Assembly: GCF_040796495.1 (NCBI RefSeq)
Contig: NZ_JBFNQN010000002.1
Location: 124,001-188,000, forward strand
Direction: 5' to 3'
Length of the DNA: 64,000 bases
From: Kineococcus endophyticus
GTDB taxonomy: Bacteria > Actinomycetota > Actinomycetes > Actinomycetales > Kineococcaceae
Shown: positions 1 to 7,180 of the stretch, piece by piece
Layout: every line of letters starts with the position of its first letter
Numbering within the stretch: the stretch's first letter is position 1
The notes under the pieces: generated by a model
What the model was told of the DNA's origin: nothing
The model's input: only the letters and a program-made list of their open reading frames with translations
The model's database searches: none
Program-made: the position numbers and the translations under genes

Positions 1-248
1 CCGGGGACGGCGAGCGCGACCCGGAGGCGTTCGAGGAGTTCGGTGCGGTCGGCCATCGCCATGGGGTTCGACCCGACACCGTTGGCGCCGCGGGCGGGGT
101 GGTCGGCGGCGACGACCATGAGCCGGCCGTCGCCCTCGAGCAGCGGGCGCCGACGGCGGGCGCGGGAGAGTTCCAGGATGCGCTCGGGCTGCCGGGCGCG
201 GATCTCGGCGACCTCGGCGAGGTCGCGGGCGAACTGCTGGTCAGGCAC
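1..248 (-). CDS. Partial DeoC/LacD-like (beta/alpha)8 protein, Cgl0159-type (N-terminus only)
   Basis: The window holds only the first 82 or so codons; the gene runs off the left edge. The GTG at 248 gives a protein beginning VPDQQFARDLAEV and containing MVVAADHPARGANGVGSNP at about residues 42-60. The DHPARG segment is typical of the DeoC/LacD-like barrel proteins found beside iolC in actinobacterial inositol clusters; that family link is from memory and not searched. The start overlaps the end of the upstream kinase gene by 8 bp, so the two are almost certainly co-translated. A role in inositol-derived sugar acid breakdown is inferred from this pairing only. Confidence 0.6.
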   Translation of the reverse strand, partial: MPDQQFARDLAEVAEIRARQPERILELSRARRRRPLLEGDGRLMVVAADHPARGANGVGSNPMAMADRTELLERLRVALAVP

Positions 249-1218
249 GGGACGCGACCTCCTCGAGCAGGGCCTCCACCTCGGTGGTGGTCGGCATGGC
301 GGTGGAGCACTCGCGGCGCGTGGCCACGATGGCCCCGGCAGCGTTGGCGAAGCGCAGGATGCGCTCGAGCTCCCAGCCGGAGAGCAGACCGTGCACGAGG
401 GCCCCGCCGAAACCGTCGCCGGCACCGAGGCCGTTGATGACGGACACCGGCGTGGGCGGCACCTCGACGAACTCCGTCGGACCGCCGTCGGCGCGGGTCG
501 CGCCCAGGACGCCCTTGGGGCCCTGCTTGACGATCGCGATCTCGACACCGGCGTCCAGGAGTGCCTCGGCGGCGCGGCGGGGTTCGGTCTCGCCGACCGC
601 GACCTCGCACTCCTCCTTGTTGCCGACGGCGACGGTCACGTGCGGCAGGGCCTTGCGGACCTGCTCGGTCGCCAGCTCGGGGGACTCCCAGAACATGGGC
701 CGGTAGTCGAGGTCCAAGACCGTGAACCGGCGGCGCTCGCGCGCCTCCCAGGCGGCGAAGTGCGCTCCGCGGCTGGGTTCCTCGGACAGGCCCGTCACCG
801 TCGCCCAGAACACCCCGGCCGCGCGGATCGCGTCGAGGTCGAGCTCGTCGGCGCGGATCTGCAGGTCCGGCGCCGTGGGCAGCCGGTAGAACAGGAGCGG
901 GAAGTGGTCCGGCGGGTACATCTCGCAGAAGGCCAGCGGCGTGTTGAGGCCGTCGACCGCCGAGACGAACCGGTCGGAGACGCCGAACTCCGCGAGCGCC
1001 TTGTGGATGAACGTGCCGAAGGCGTCGTTGCCGGTGCGGGTGACGACGGCGGCGGACCGGCCGTGCCGGGCGGCGGCCACGGCGACGTTGGTCGCGCTGC
1101 CGCCCAGGTACTTGCCGAAGGTCTCGACGTCCTCGAGCCCCACGCCGTCCTGCAGCGGGTACAGGTCGACGCCGACCCTGCCCATGGTCACCACGTCCAG
1201 CGCGGCCGTGCTGCTCAC
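241..1218 (-). CDS. iolC: 5-dehydro-2-deoxygluconokinase (PfkB family)
   Basis: A 325-residue PfkB-family sugar kinase, expected to phosphorylate 5-dehydro-2-deoxy-D-gluconate in myo-inositol catabolism. The N-terminal PfkB signature GGSATNVAVAAARHG is near residues 39-53, and the C-terminal signature with the catalytic base lies in NGLGAGDGFGGAL near 262-274. The GTG at 1218 was chosen because a GGGAGG ribosome site precedes it; the frame stays open upstream but that stretch is the divergent promoter region. It overlaps the downstream barrel-protein gene by 8 bp and faces a GntR regulator gene. IolC is favoured over other PfkB kinases because of the neighbouring barrel protein, sugar porter and regulator; substrate remains inferred. 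Confidence 0.82.
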   Translation of the reverse strand: MSSTAALDVVTMGRVGVDLYPLQDGVGLEDVETFGKYLGGSATNVAVAAARHGRSAAVVTRTGNDAFGTFIHKALAEFGVSDRFVSAVDGLNTPLAFCEMYPPDHFPLLFYRLPTAPDLQIRADELDLDAIRAAGVFWATVTGLSEEPSRGAHFAAWEARERRRFTVLDLDYRPMFWESPELATEQVRKALPHVTVAVGNKEECEVAVGETEPRRAAEALLDAGVEIAIVKQGPKGVLGATRADGGPTEFVEVPPTPVSVINGLGAGDGFGGALVHGLLSGWELERILRFANAAGAIVATRRECSTAMPTTTEVEALLEEVASRA

Positions 1219-1296
1219 GCGAGGTCCTCCCAGTCCGGTGGTCAAGGCCGAGTTGTGCGAGCCGATCCGGGCCGCGACGGCGCGGAGGCTGGTCCG

Positions 1297-1380
1297 AGCG
1301 TGCTCCGTCGGCCCTGGCCCTGTCAAGCTTTGTCAGGACAAATGTACCTCCTGACGTGCGGACCTCCTCCCGGCTACGAT
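1297..1380. promoter_or_regulatory. Divergent iolC/gntR promoters with palindromic operator
   Basis: Between iolC and gntR lies the perfect palindrome TTGTCAGGACAA (1330-1341), inside an 18-bp motif at 1331-1348 that recurs at the promoter of the neighbouring transporter (3752-3769). Toward iolC (minus) there is TTGACA at 1326-1321 and CACGCT at 1302-1297, spacer 18. Toward gntR (plus) there is CTGACG at 1351-1356 and TACGAT at 1375-1380, spacer 18. The palindrome sits next to both -35 elements, a position suited to repression of both directions by the GntR protein; binding is inferred. Confidence 0.65.
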
Positions 1381-1437
1381 GGCGCGACGGCGGAGCGTCG
1401 ACGTGGCCGGCCCGCCCACCGGACCCCAGGAGCAGCA

Positions 1438-2175
1438 GTGAACGACCTGTTCGTCGACCTCGACCGGTCGAGCCCCGTCCCGCTGTACTTCCAGGTGGCG
1501 CGGCAGATCGAGCAGGCGATCGAGCACGGCAAGCTGCCGCCGGGGTCCCGGCTCGACAACGAGATCCACCTCGCCGACAAGCTGGGCCTGTCGCGTCCGA
1601 CCATGCGCAGGGCCATCCAGCAGCTCGTCGACAAGGGCCTGCTCGTCCGCAAGCGCGGTGTCGGGACGCAGGTCGTCCACGGGCAGGTGACGCGCCCGGT
1701 CGAACTGACGAGCCTGCACGACGACCTGGTGCAGTCCGGGCAGCTCCCGGCCACGCAGGTGCTGCTGCACGAGATCAGCAGCGCCGCCGACGACGTCGCC
1801 GGCAGCCTGGCGATCAGCCCGGGCACACCCGTCCTGCACCTGCGCCGCCTGCGGTTGTCCGGCGGCGAGCCCCTCGCGCTGCTCGAGAACTGGCTGCCGG
1901 CGCCCTACACGGACCTGTCGGCCGAGGCCCTCACCGAACGCGGCATGTACCAGCTGCTGCGCAGCCGGGGCGTCGGGATGCGGGTCGCGCGCCAGCGCAT
2001 CGGCGCCCGCCGGGGCAGCGCCGAGGACTGCACGCTGCTCGACGAGCGTCGCGGCGCCCCGCTGCTGACGATGGAGCGGACCACGCACGACGACTCCGGT
2101 CGCGTCGTGGAGTACGGCCGGCACGTCTACCGCGCCAGCCGGTACGCCTTCGAGGTCACGCTCGTCGACCGCTGA
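1438..2175 (+). CDS. GntR-family regulator (HutC/UTRA type)
   Basis: A 245-residue transcription factor with an N-terminal winged-helix GntR domain (about residues 8-75, including LGLSRPTMRRAIQQLVDKGLL) and a C-terminal UTRA effector domain (about 95-240, with PVLHLRRLRL and a terminal RYAFEVTL). UTRA domains usually sense sugars, sugar phosphates or small acids. The frame is open far upstream, but the GTG at 1438 follows AGGAG at 1428-1432 and begins exactly where GntR homology starts. Divergent from iolC and next to a sugar porter, it is the likely local regulator; the motif shared by the iolC and transporter promoters is its best candidate operator. Confidence 0.9.
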   Translation: MNDLFVDLDRSSPVPLYFQVARQIEQAIEHGKLPPGSRLDNEIHLADKLGLSRPTMRRAIQQLVDKGLLVRKRGVGTQVVHGQVTRPVELTSLHDDLVQSGQLPATQVLLHEISSAADDVAGSLAISPGTPVLHLRRLRLSGGEPLALLENWLPAPYTDLSAEALTERGMYQLLRSRGVGMRVARQRIGARRGSAEDCTLLDERRGAPLLTMERTTHDDSGRVVEYGRHVYRASRYAFEVTLVDR

Positions 2176-2200
2176 CGAGCGCGACCTCGGAAGGTCCGGG

Positions 2201-3670
2201 TCACGCGAAGTCGCGGACCTCCTTGTCGAAGATGCGGCCGGACGTGACGGCCTCCTCGAGCTCCTCCAGCGTGCGGCCGCGGGTCTCGGGCACCTGCGTC
2301 CGGACGAACACCAGGGCCAGCAGGTTGATGACGGCGAACCCGAAGAAGCAGCCGGTGATGCCGACGGTGCTCACGAGCGTGGGGAAGTACAGGCCGAGGA
2401 ACGCGTTCGCCAGCCACAGCACGAACACCGACGTCCCCATGCCGAACGCCCGCATCTTCAGCGGGAAGATCTCCGACAGCGTGACCCAGACGGCGACGTT
2501 CAGGAACGTCTGCATGGATCCGACGAACGCAACGACCAGGAACAGGATCACCCACGGTCGCAACGGGTTGCCCACGGGCAGGACGAGCGAGCCGATGCCG
2601 ATGAGCAGGTGGCACACCGTGGTGAGGGTGAACCCGATGATGAACGTCCTGCGACGGCTGAAGCTGTCCATCATGCGCAGGGCGATGAACGCACCGACGA
2701 CGGCGATGACGCCGGGCGCGATGTTCGCGATGAGGGCGGTGCTCTGGTCGAACCCGGCCTCGCGCAGGATGGACTGGCCGTAGTACATGATCGAGTTGAT
2801 GCCCGTGAGCTGCTGCGCGACGCCCAGACCGATGCCCACGAGCAGGATGCGGCGCAGCCACCGGTTGGACAGGACGCTGCGCCAGTCGACGGCCTCGCGC
2901 TTGGAGTCGGCGTGCGTGAGTCCGGCGATCTGCCGGGCCTCGGCCTCGGCGCGCCCGTCGGGCCGGACCTGCCGCAGGACCTCGACGGCCTCGTCGAACT
3001 GGCCGTGGTCGATCAGCCAGCGCGGCGACTCCGGGACGCGGAGCATGCCGATGAACAACGCCGCGGCGGGCAACGTCACGAACGCCAGCATGATCCGCCA
3101 GACGCCGCCGTACTCCCCCCAGACGTTCCCGACGATCGCGTTGACGACGAACGCGGCGAGCTGGCCGACGACGATCATCATCTCGTTGCGGCCGGAGAGG
3201 GATCCGCGGATCTCGTAGGGCGCGAGTTCGGCGAGGAACACCGGCACGACCGTCGACGCGGCCCCCACGGCGAGACCGAGCAGCACGCGGCCGACGACCA
3301 TGACCTCGAAGTTCGGGGCGAAGACGCAGACGAGGGCGCCGAAGAAGAAGAACCCCGACATGAGCAGGATCGTCTTGCGCCGTCCCCAGGCGTCCGAGAG
3401 CCGGCCGCCGCCGATCGCGCCGACGGCCGCCCCGAAGAGCAGCGAACTCGTCACCACGCCCTCGGTGAAGTCCGTCAGACCGAGCTCGGCCTTCATGGGT
3501 TCCAGGGCGCCGTTGATGACGCTGGTGTCGTAGCCGAAGAGCAGGCCGCCGAACGTGGCGACCAGCGCCACGACACCCAGGCGCGACCGGTAGGGCCCCG
3601 GGGTCAGGGGCGGGAGGGCGTCGCGCAGACCGGCACCGGGCGAGCCCGGCTGACCGTGGGAGGTGGACAC
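2201..3670 (-). CDS. Sugar-porter MFS transporter, probable myo-inositol/sugar:H+ symporter
   Basis: A 489-residue, 12-helix Major Facilitator protein of the sugar porter family. Signatures visible are LLFGYDTSVINGAL in helix 1, GRLSDAWGRRK between helices 2 and 3, the loop PESPRWL near residue 222, QQLTGINSIMYYG in helix 7, and PETRGRTLEELE after helix 12. The GTG at 3670 follows AGGAG. It ends 25 bp from the convergent gntR. Its promoter carries the same operator-like motif as iolC, which ties it to the inositol module, although members of this family also carry xylose, arabinose or glucose. Confidence 0.85.
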   Translation of the reverse strand: MSTSHGQPGSPGAGLRDALPPLTPGPYRSRLGVVALVATFGGLLFGYDTSVINGALEPMKAELGLTDFTEGVVTSSLLFGAAVGAIGGGRLSDAWGRRKTILLMSGFFFFGALVCVFAPNFEVMVVGRVLLGLAVGAASTVVPVFLAELAPYEIRGSLSGRNEMMIVVGQLAAFVVNAIVGNVWGEYGGVWRIMLAFVTLPAAALFIGMLRVPESPRWLIDHGQFDEAVEVLRQVRPDGRAEAEARQIAGLTHADSKREAVDWRSVLSNRWLRRILLVGIGLGVAQQLTGINSIMYYGQSILREAGFDQSTALIANIAPGVIAVVGAFIALRMMDSFSRRRTFIIGFTLTTVCHLLIGIGSLVLPVGNPLRPWVILFLVVAFVGSMQTFLNVAVWVTLSEIFPLKMRAFGMGTSVFVLWLANAFLGLYFPTLVSTVGITGCFFGFAVINLLALVFVRTQVPETRGRTLEELEEAVTSGRIFDKEVRDFA

Positions 3671-3728
3671 GTGAACTCCTTCGTCCGTCCGGGTTCACCG
3701 CGGTTCATCGACGGTGACGGCACCGGGA

Positions 3729-3769
3729 ACCGTAGGTCGCGATGGTAAGCATGTCAAGACAAAGACACC
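3729..3769 (-). promoter_or_regulatory. Promoter and operator of the sugar-porter gene
   Basis: On the minus strand there is a near-ideal housekeeping promoter: TTGACA at 3757-3752, a 17-bp spacer, and TACGGT at 3734-3729. The plus-strand sequence at 3752-3769 matches the iolC/gntR motif (1331-1348) at 14 of 18 positions and overlaps the -35 hexamer, so a bound regulator would block RNA polymerase. The assignment to the GntR protein is inferred from the shared motif. Confidence 0.65.
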
Positions 3770-3806
3770 TCACGCGGGCCTCCGAGCCCTCGGGCAGGAT
3801 GGGCGG

Positions 3807-4289
3807 GTGAGCGACGACGAGACCCCGCAGGACCTGCTGGACCGCCTGACCGCCGACGAGGACCGCCTCGTCCTCGACCACTTCGACGAGGACGACGCCT
3901 GGCGCCTCGGCGTCGCCCTCGTCACCCGGGCCCGTGCGGCCGGGCTCCCCGTCGCCGTCGCGATCCGCCGCAACGGCCAGCGCCTTTTCCACGCGGCGCT
4001 GCCGGGGTCGGCCGCGGACAACGACGACTGGCTGCAGCGCAAGATGGACGTCGTCGACCGCTACAACCGCTCCTCCTGGTACGTGGGCACCCGCTTCCGC
4101 GTCGAGGGCGGCGACTTCGACGTCGACGCCCGCCGCGACCCCCGCGCGTTCGCCGCCCACGGCGGAGCCTTCCCGTTGCGGGTGCGCGGGGTCGGGGTCG
4201 TCGGGTCGGTCGCGGTCTCCGGGCTGCCGCAGGCCGACGACCACGCCCTCGTCGTCGAGGTGCTGACGGAGTTCCTCGCGGCCCCGTAG
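3807..4289 (+). CDS. UPF0303 / heme-degrading-domain (DUF336-like) protein
   Basis: A 160-residue soluble protein resembling the UPF0303 group, related to the GlcG/HbpS fold. Typical stretches are GLPVAVAIRRNGQRLFHAALPG in two parts around residues 51-72, NDDWLQRKMDVVDR, and a conserved FAAHGGAFPLR near the C-terminal third. Some members of the wider superfamily bind heme, but the role of this group is not established. The GTG at 3807 begins where homology begins; CAGGAT lies 6 nt upstream, so the transcript may be leaderless. Its stop codon TAG forms part of the -10 element of the next gene. Confidence 0.75.
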   Translation: MSDDETPQDLLDRLTADEDRLVLDHFDEDDAWRLGVALVTRARAAGLPVAVAIRRNGQRLFHAALPGSAADNDDWLQRKMDVVDRYNRSSWYVGTRFRVEGGDFDVDARRDPRAFAAHGGAFPLRVRGVGVVGSVAVSGLPQADDHALVVEVLTEFLAAP

Positions 4290-4292
4290 GTT
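4287..4292 (+). promoter_or_regulatory. -10 element, probable leaderless promoter of the first membrane-protein unit
   Basis: TAGGTT lies exactly 6 nt before the GTG at 4299, which would place the transcription start at the start codon. No ribosome binding site is visible. The second copy of the unit has TACGGT at the same distance (5781-5786). Confidence 0.5.
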
Positions 4293-4298
4293 CGGAGT

Positions 4299-5123
4299 GT
4301 GGAGTCGGTGGGGACGAACGGCCGTCGCGGCGACGAGGAGGTCCCGGCGCAGGGGCCGTCCGCGGTCCCCCGGCGGTTGCGGGTGGCGGCCTGGGTCCTG
4401 GCCCTGGCCGCTCTGGTCCCACCGCTCCTGGCCGCGGTCGCCGCCGTGGACGTCCTGTCCGGGAGCCTGGACGAGGACTACTTCGCCAGCTACGAGTACG
4501 ACCAGAACGGCAACCCGGTGGGTTCTGCGAGCACCGTCGGTCTGACCGACCGCTGGCAGGGCCTGGACTACCTCGTGTCGGCCGACCGGGTCCTGCTGGG
4601 GCCCGTGGCCGTCCTGCTGCTGCTGGCCGGGCTGCACCTCGCCGGTCGGGGGCGCCCCGCCGTGCCCCTCGGTGCGCGGCTGGTCGCCGTCGTGGCCGCC
4701 GCCGCGTCGGCCGTGGTGGGCGTGGGCGTGGGCGCCGTCCCACTGGTCCTGCGTGAACGCTCGAGCGGTGAGGAGGACCACGGCTTCGGCGGGCTCGGCG
4801 GCCCCTCCGCCCTCGTCCAGCTCGTCGGCTCGGCCGGCCCCGTCCTCTTCCTCCTGGCCGCCTGCCTGCTGGCCGCGGTCCTCCTCCTGCTGCGCCGGGC
4901 CCGCGGGACCGTCGAGGACTGGCCGGCCCCACGACCGGCACCGGTACCGCGGGAGGCCGGGGAGTCGTCTCCCGTCCTCCCGCTGCCGGACCCGGCGCCG
5001 GAGCACGAACCGCTCGACGCCACCCCCGTCCCCGTCCCTGCGGCACCCGCGGCCCCCCAACCCCCCGCGGTGCCGCGGCTGTCCGAGGAGGACCGCGCCT
5101 GGTACCGGCGGCCCACGTCGTGA
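4299..5123 (+). CDS. Uncharacterised four-helix membrane protein, unit copy A1
   Basis: I do not recognise a family for this 274-residue protein. It has a short basic N-terminus, a first membrane helix (about residues 28-52), an outside loop with DEDYFASYEYDQNGNP, an (X)DRWQGLDYLV segment leading into helix 2 (about 93-110), helix 3 (about 120-148), a glycine-rich loop and helix 4 (about 175-197). A proline-rich cytoplasmic tail ends in VPRLSEEDRAWYRRP. It overlaps the next gene by GTGA. A second copy (5793-6608) shares the first helix, the DExYF loop, the RW motif and the terminal motif, so the two arose by tandem duplication. Confidence 0.8.
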   Translation: MESVGTNGRRGDEEVPAQGPSAVPRRLRVAAWVLALAALVPPLLAAVAAVDVLSGSLDEDYFASYEYDQNGNPVGSASTVGLTDRWQGLDYLVSADRVLLGPVAVLLLLAGLHLAGRGRPAVPLGARLVAVVAAAASAVVGVGVGAVPLVLRERSSGEEDHGFGGLGGPSALVQLVGSAGPVLFLLAACLLAAVLLLLRRARGTVEDWPAPRPAPVPREAGESSPVLPLPDPAPEHEPLDATPVPVPAAPAAPQPPAVPRLSEEDRAWYRRPTS

Positions 5124-5716
5124 CGCCACCGACCCCGGCCCCGTCCTCGCCCTGGTGGTTCCGCCTCGTCGCCGTGGCGGCCGCCGCTCCCCTGCTGTCC
5201 GCCGTCCTCGTGACGGCGTCCGTGTTCCAGGACGACCAGGTCGTCCACAGCACCACTGGCATCCCGGCCACCACCACCCTGCGCCTGCAGGACCGCTGGC
5301 ACGCGGTGCAGACCTTCGGCCAGGCCGGCTGGCCGGCCGTGCTGACCGCGCTGGGGTGCCTGGCCCTGGCGCTCGTCGTCGTCCGCGGCAGGCCGGGCGG
5401 GCTCGCGCCGCCCGAGGGGCGGACGGTGGTGACGTGGCTGGCCGTCGGCTGCGGGGTGTGGGCCCTGGGTACGGCCGTCCTCACGTCGTGGTTCGAGGTG
5501 GTCGGGTCGACCGGGCCGGACCAGTCGGTGAGCGGCATCGCCCCACGGGACACGGGCCTGGTGTTCCCGCAGTGGGCGGTCCAGACGGGGCAGGAGGTCC
5601 TGGCCGCCGCCGTGGCCGCCGCCGCGGTGCTCTGGTGCGGACGGCCCCCGGCGCCCACGGACCAGGACACCCCGCCGGACGGGGACAGCGCCCCGGACGT
5701 CGAGAGCACCGCCTGA
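5120..5716 (+). CDS. Uncharacterised four-helix membrane protein, unit copy B1
   Basis: A 198-residue membrane protein of no family known to me. Helix 1 (about residues 13-35) is followed by an outside loop with VVHSTTGIP and LQDRWHAV, then helices near 72-90, 103-125 and 152-170, and a short acidic tail. It begins with a GTG overlapping the stop of the preceding gene by 4 bp, implying coupled translation and probably a two-protein complex. Its own copy lies at 6605-7180. The order helix, loop ending in (D)RW, two helices, loop, helix also matches the A proteins, so A and B may be older paralogues of each other. Confidence 0.8.
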   Translation: MTPPTPAPSSPWWFRLVAVAAAAPLLSAVLVTASVFQDDQVVHSTTGIPATTTLRLQDRWHAVQTFGQAGWPAVLTALGCLALALVVVRGRPGGLAPPEGRTVVTWLAVGCGVWALGTAVLTSWFEVVGSTGPDQSVSGIAPRDTGLVFPQWAVQTGQEVLAAAVAAAAVLWCGRPPAPTDQDTPPDGDSAPDVESTA

Positions 5717-5780
5717 CCCGACCCCGCGGGACCGGGTTCCACATGGGGGCACCACCCCTCGCCGGGCGGGCCCCGGCCCC

Positions 5781-5786
5781 TACGGT
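5781..5786 (+). promoter_or_regulatory. -10 element, probable leaderless promoter of the second membrane-protein unit
   Basis: TACGGT lies 6 nt before the GTG at 5793, the same layout as at the first copy (4287-4292), suggesting that the promoter was duplicated with the genes. Confidence 0.5.
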
Positions 5787-5792
5787 CGGGGC

Positions 5793-6608
5793 GTGGACGA
5801 CACCGCGCAGCGCGCAGCCGAGGTCCCGGCGCCGGCACCGGAGGAGGGCTCGGGGGTGACCAGGCGGATCCGCGCCGCCGCCTGGGTCCTGGCCGTCGCC
5901 GCCCTCGCCGCTCCCCTCACCGCGGTCGCGGCGGTCCTGGCCGTGCTCTCGGGTGCCGTCGACGAGGAGTACTTCACGACCTACACCTCCGACGAGAGCG
6001 GGAACGAGACGTCTTCCGTCGACCCCGGCGTGGACCTCGTCTACCGGTGGAAGGCGTTGCAGTACATCGTCCCGTCCGACGAGAAGCTCCTCGGCCCCGT
6101 CGTCCTCGTGGCCGTCCTGGCCGGCCTGCACCTGGCCGGCCACCGGGCCGCCGGGCGATCCGTCGCGGTGCCCCGGGGAGCACGGTGGACCGCCGTGGCG
6201 GCGGCCCTCGTCTCGTCGGTGCTGATGGTCGGCACCGTGGGCGTCCCGGCGGTGCTGCGGCACACCGGCGGGTCGGACGTGGACTTCCCGGACACCGTCC
6301 CACCCCTGATCGACCTGGCCTCGCCCCTGGCCCTCAGCGGGGCCCACCTCGTCCTCGCCGTCGTGGCGACGGTCCTGCTGCTGGCCCGGCCCTTTCCGCG
6401 GTCGGTCTTCGAGGACGACGCCGACGCCGACGCCGACGCCGAGGAGGCTGACGGTGAGCCCGCGGACTACCGGGTCGCGGACCCCGTCCCCACCGTCGTG
6501 CCCACCGTCGTGCCCACCGTCGTCCCGGAGCCGGTGCTTGCCGAACCACCGCCCGTCCCCCGGCTGGCTGAGGCGGACCGGGCCCTCTACCGACGACCCG
6601 CGCCGTGA
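5793..6608 (+). CDS. Uncharacterised four-helix membrane protein, unit copy A2
   Basis: A 271-residue paralogue of the protein at 4299-5123. Shared features are the AAWVLA first helix, the loop VLSGAVDEEYFTTY, the YRWKALQYIV segment, LLGPV followed by LAGLHLAG, and the C-terminal VPRLAEADRALYRRP. The cytoplasmic tail holds two short tandem repeats absent from copy A1: an Asp-Ala run (near residues 210-217) and three PTVV units (near 230-241), each encoded by near-identical codons. It overlaps the next gene by GTGA. Confidence 0.8.
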   Translation: MDDTAQRAAEVPAPAPEEGSGVTRRIRAAAWVLAVAALAAPLTAVAAVLAVLSGAVDEEYFTTYTSDESGNETSSVDPGVDLVYRWKALQYIVPSDEKLLGPVVLVAVLAGLHLAGHRAAGRSVAVPRGARWTAVAAALVSSVLMVGTVGVPAVLRHTGGSDVDFPDTVPPLIDLASPLALSGAHLVLAVVATVLLLARPFPRSVFEDDADADADAEEADGEPADYRVADPVPTVVPTVVPTVVPEPVLAEPPPVPRLAEADRALYRRPAP

Positions 6609-7180
6609 GGCGCTCCCCCTGGTGGGGGCGGGCGGCGGTCCTGGCGGCCGTCTCCCCGCTCTCGGCGTCGGTCGTCGTCGTGGTCGGCACCTTCGCGTCC
6701 GACCGCACCGTCCGCTCCACGGGCGGACTGCCCGAGCCGACGGTCCTGCACTGGCAGGACCGGTGGGCGACCGTCGTCCTGCTCGCCCCGCAGTACGGGG
6801 ACCCGGTCGACCTCGCCTCGCTCACGGCGCTCGGCTGCCTCGCCCTGGCCATCGCCACGTCCGCTGACCGGGTCCTCCCAGCGCTGGGGGACGTCCGCCG
6901 GACGCTGCCCTGGCTTTCCGCGGCCGCGGCGGTCTGGGCGGTGGCGACGGCCGCGGCCACCGTCGGGTTCGAACTCGTCCCGGGCACGGCCGGCGCGGAC
7001 GGCGGGGCGGGCGGGGTGTCGTTCCGGCACGTCACGCTCGGGTGGACGGGCGGGTTGCTCACCACCTCCGACGTGCTGCTGCCCGTCGCCGTGGCGGTCG
7101 TCGTCCACCTGTGGTGCCGGCGGCCCGGCTCACACCAACGGGTCGGCGAGGACGCGGGCCAGCGTGCGCGCGCCGAGTGA
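6605..7180 (+). CDS. Uncharacterised four-helix membrane protein, unit copy B2
   Basis: A 191-residue paralogue of the protein at 5120-5716. Both start with an SPWW segment before helix 1, then carry V(H/R)ST(T/G)G(I/L)P, a (L/W)QDRW motif and LTALGCLALA in helix 2. It starts with GTG overlapping the stop of A2. Its last 51 bp overlap the end of the convergent phosphotransferase gene. Function unknown; the strict A-B order in both copies suggests that A and B proteins work as pairs. Confidence 0.8.
   Translation: MRRSPWWGRAAVLAAVSPLSASVVVVVGTFASDRTVRSTGGLPEPTVLHWQDRWATVVLLAPQYGDPVDLASLTALGCLALAIATSADRVLPALGDVRRTLPWLSAAAAVWAVATAAATVGFELVPGTAGADGGAGGVSFRHVTLGWTGGLLTTSDVLLPVAVAVVVHLWCRRPGSHQRVGEDAGQRARAE

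Noticed and set aside
43-1437. 465 extra codons in frame upstream of gntR
   Set aside because: This part is antisense to iolC and its amino acid sequence has no domain character; the GntR domain starts at 1438 with a proper ribosome site.
3922-5838. Very long Arg/Pro/Gly-rich minus-strand frames over the membrane-protein genes
   Set aside because: Composition typical of antisense frames in GC-rich DNA; no signal, motif or ribosome site, and the plus-strand genes explain the region.
6480-6525. Possible VNTR, attachment site or CRISPR-like repeat
   Set aside because: Three contiguous 12-bp units without spacers, in frame inside a gene; a simple coding repeat.
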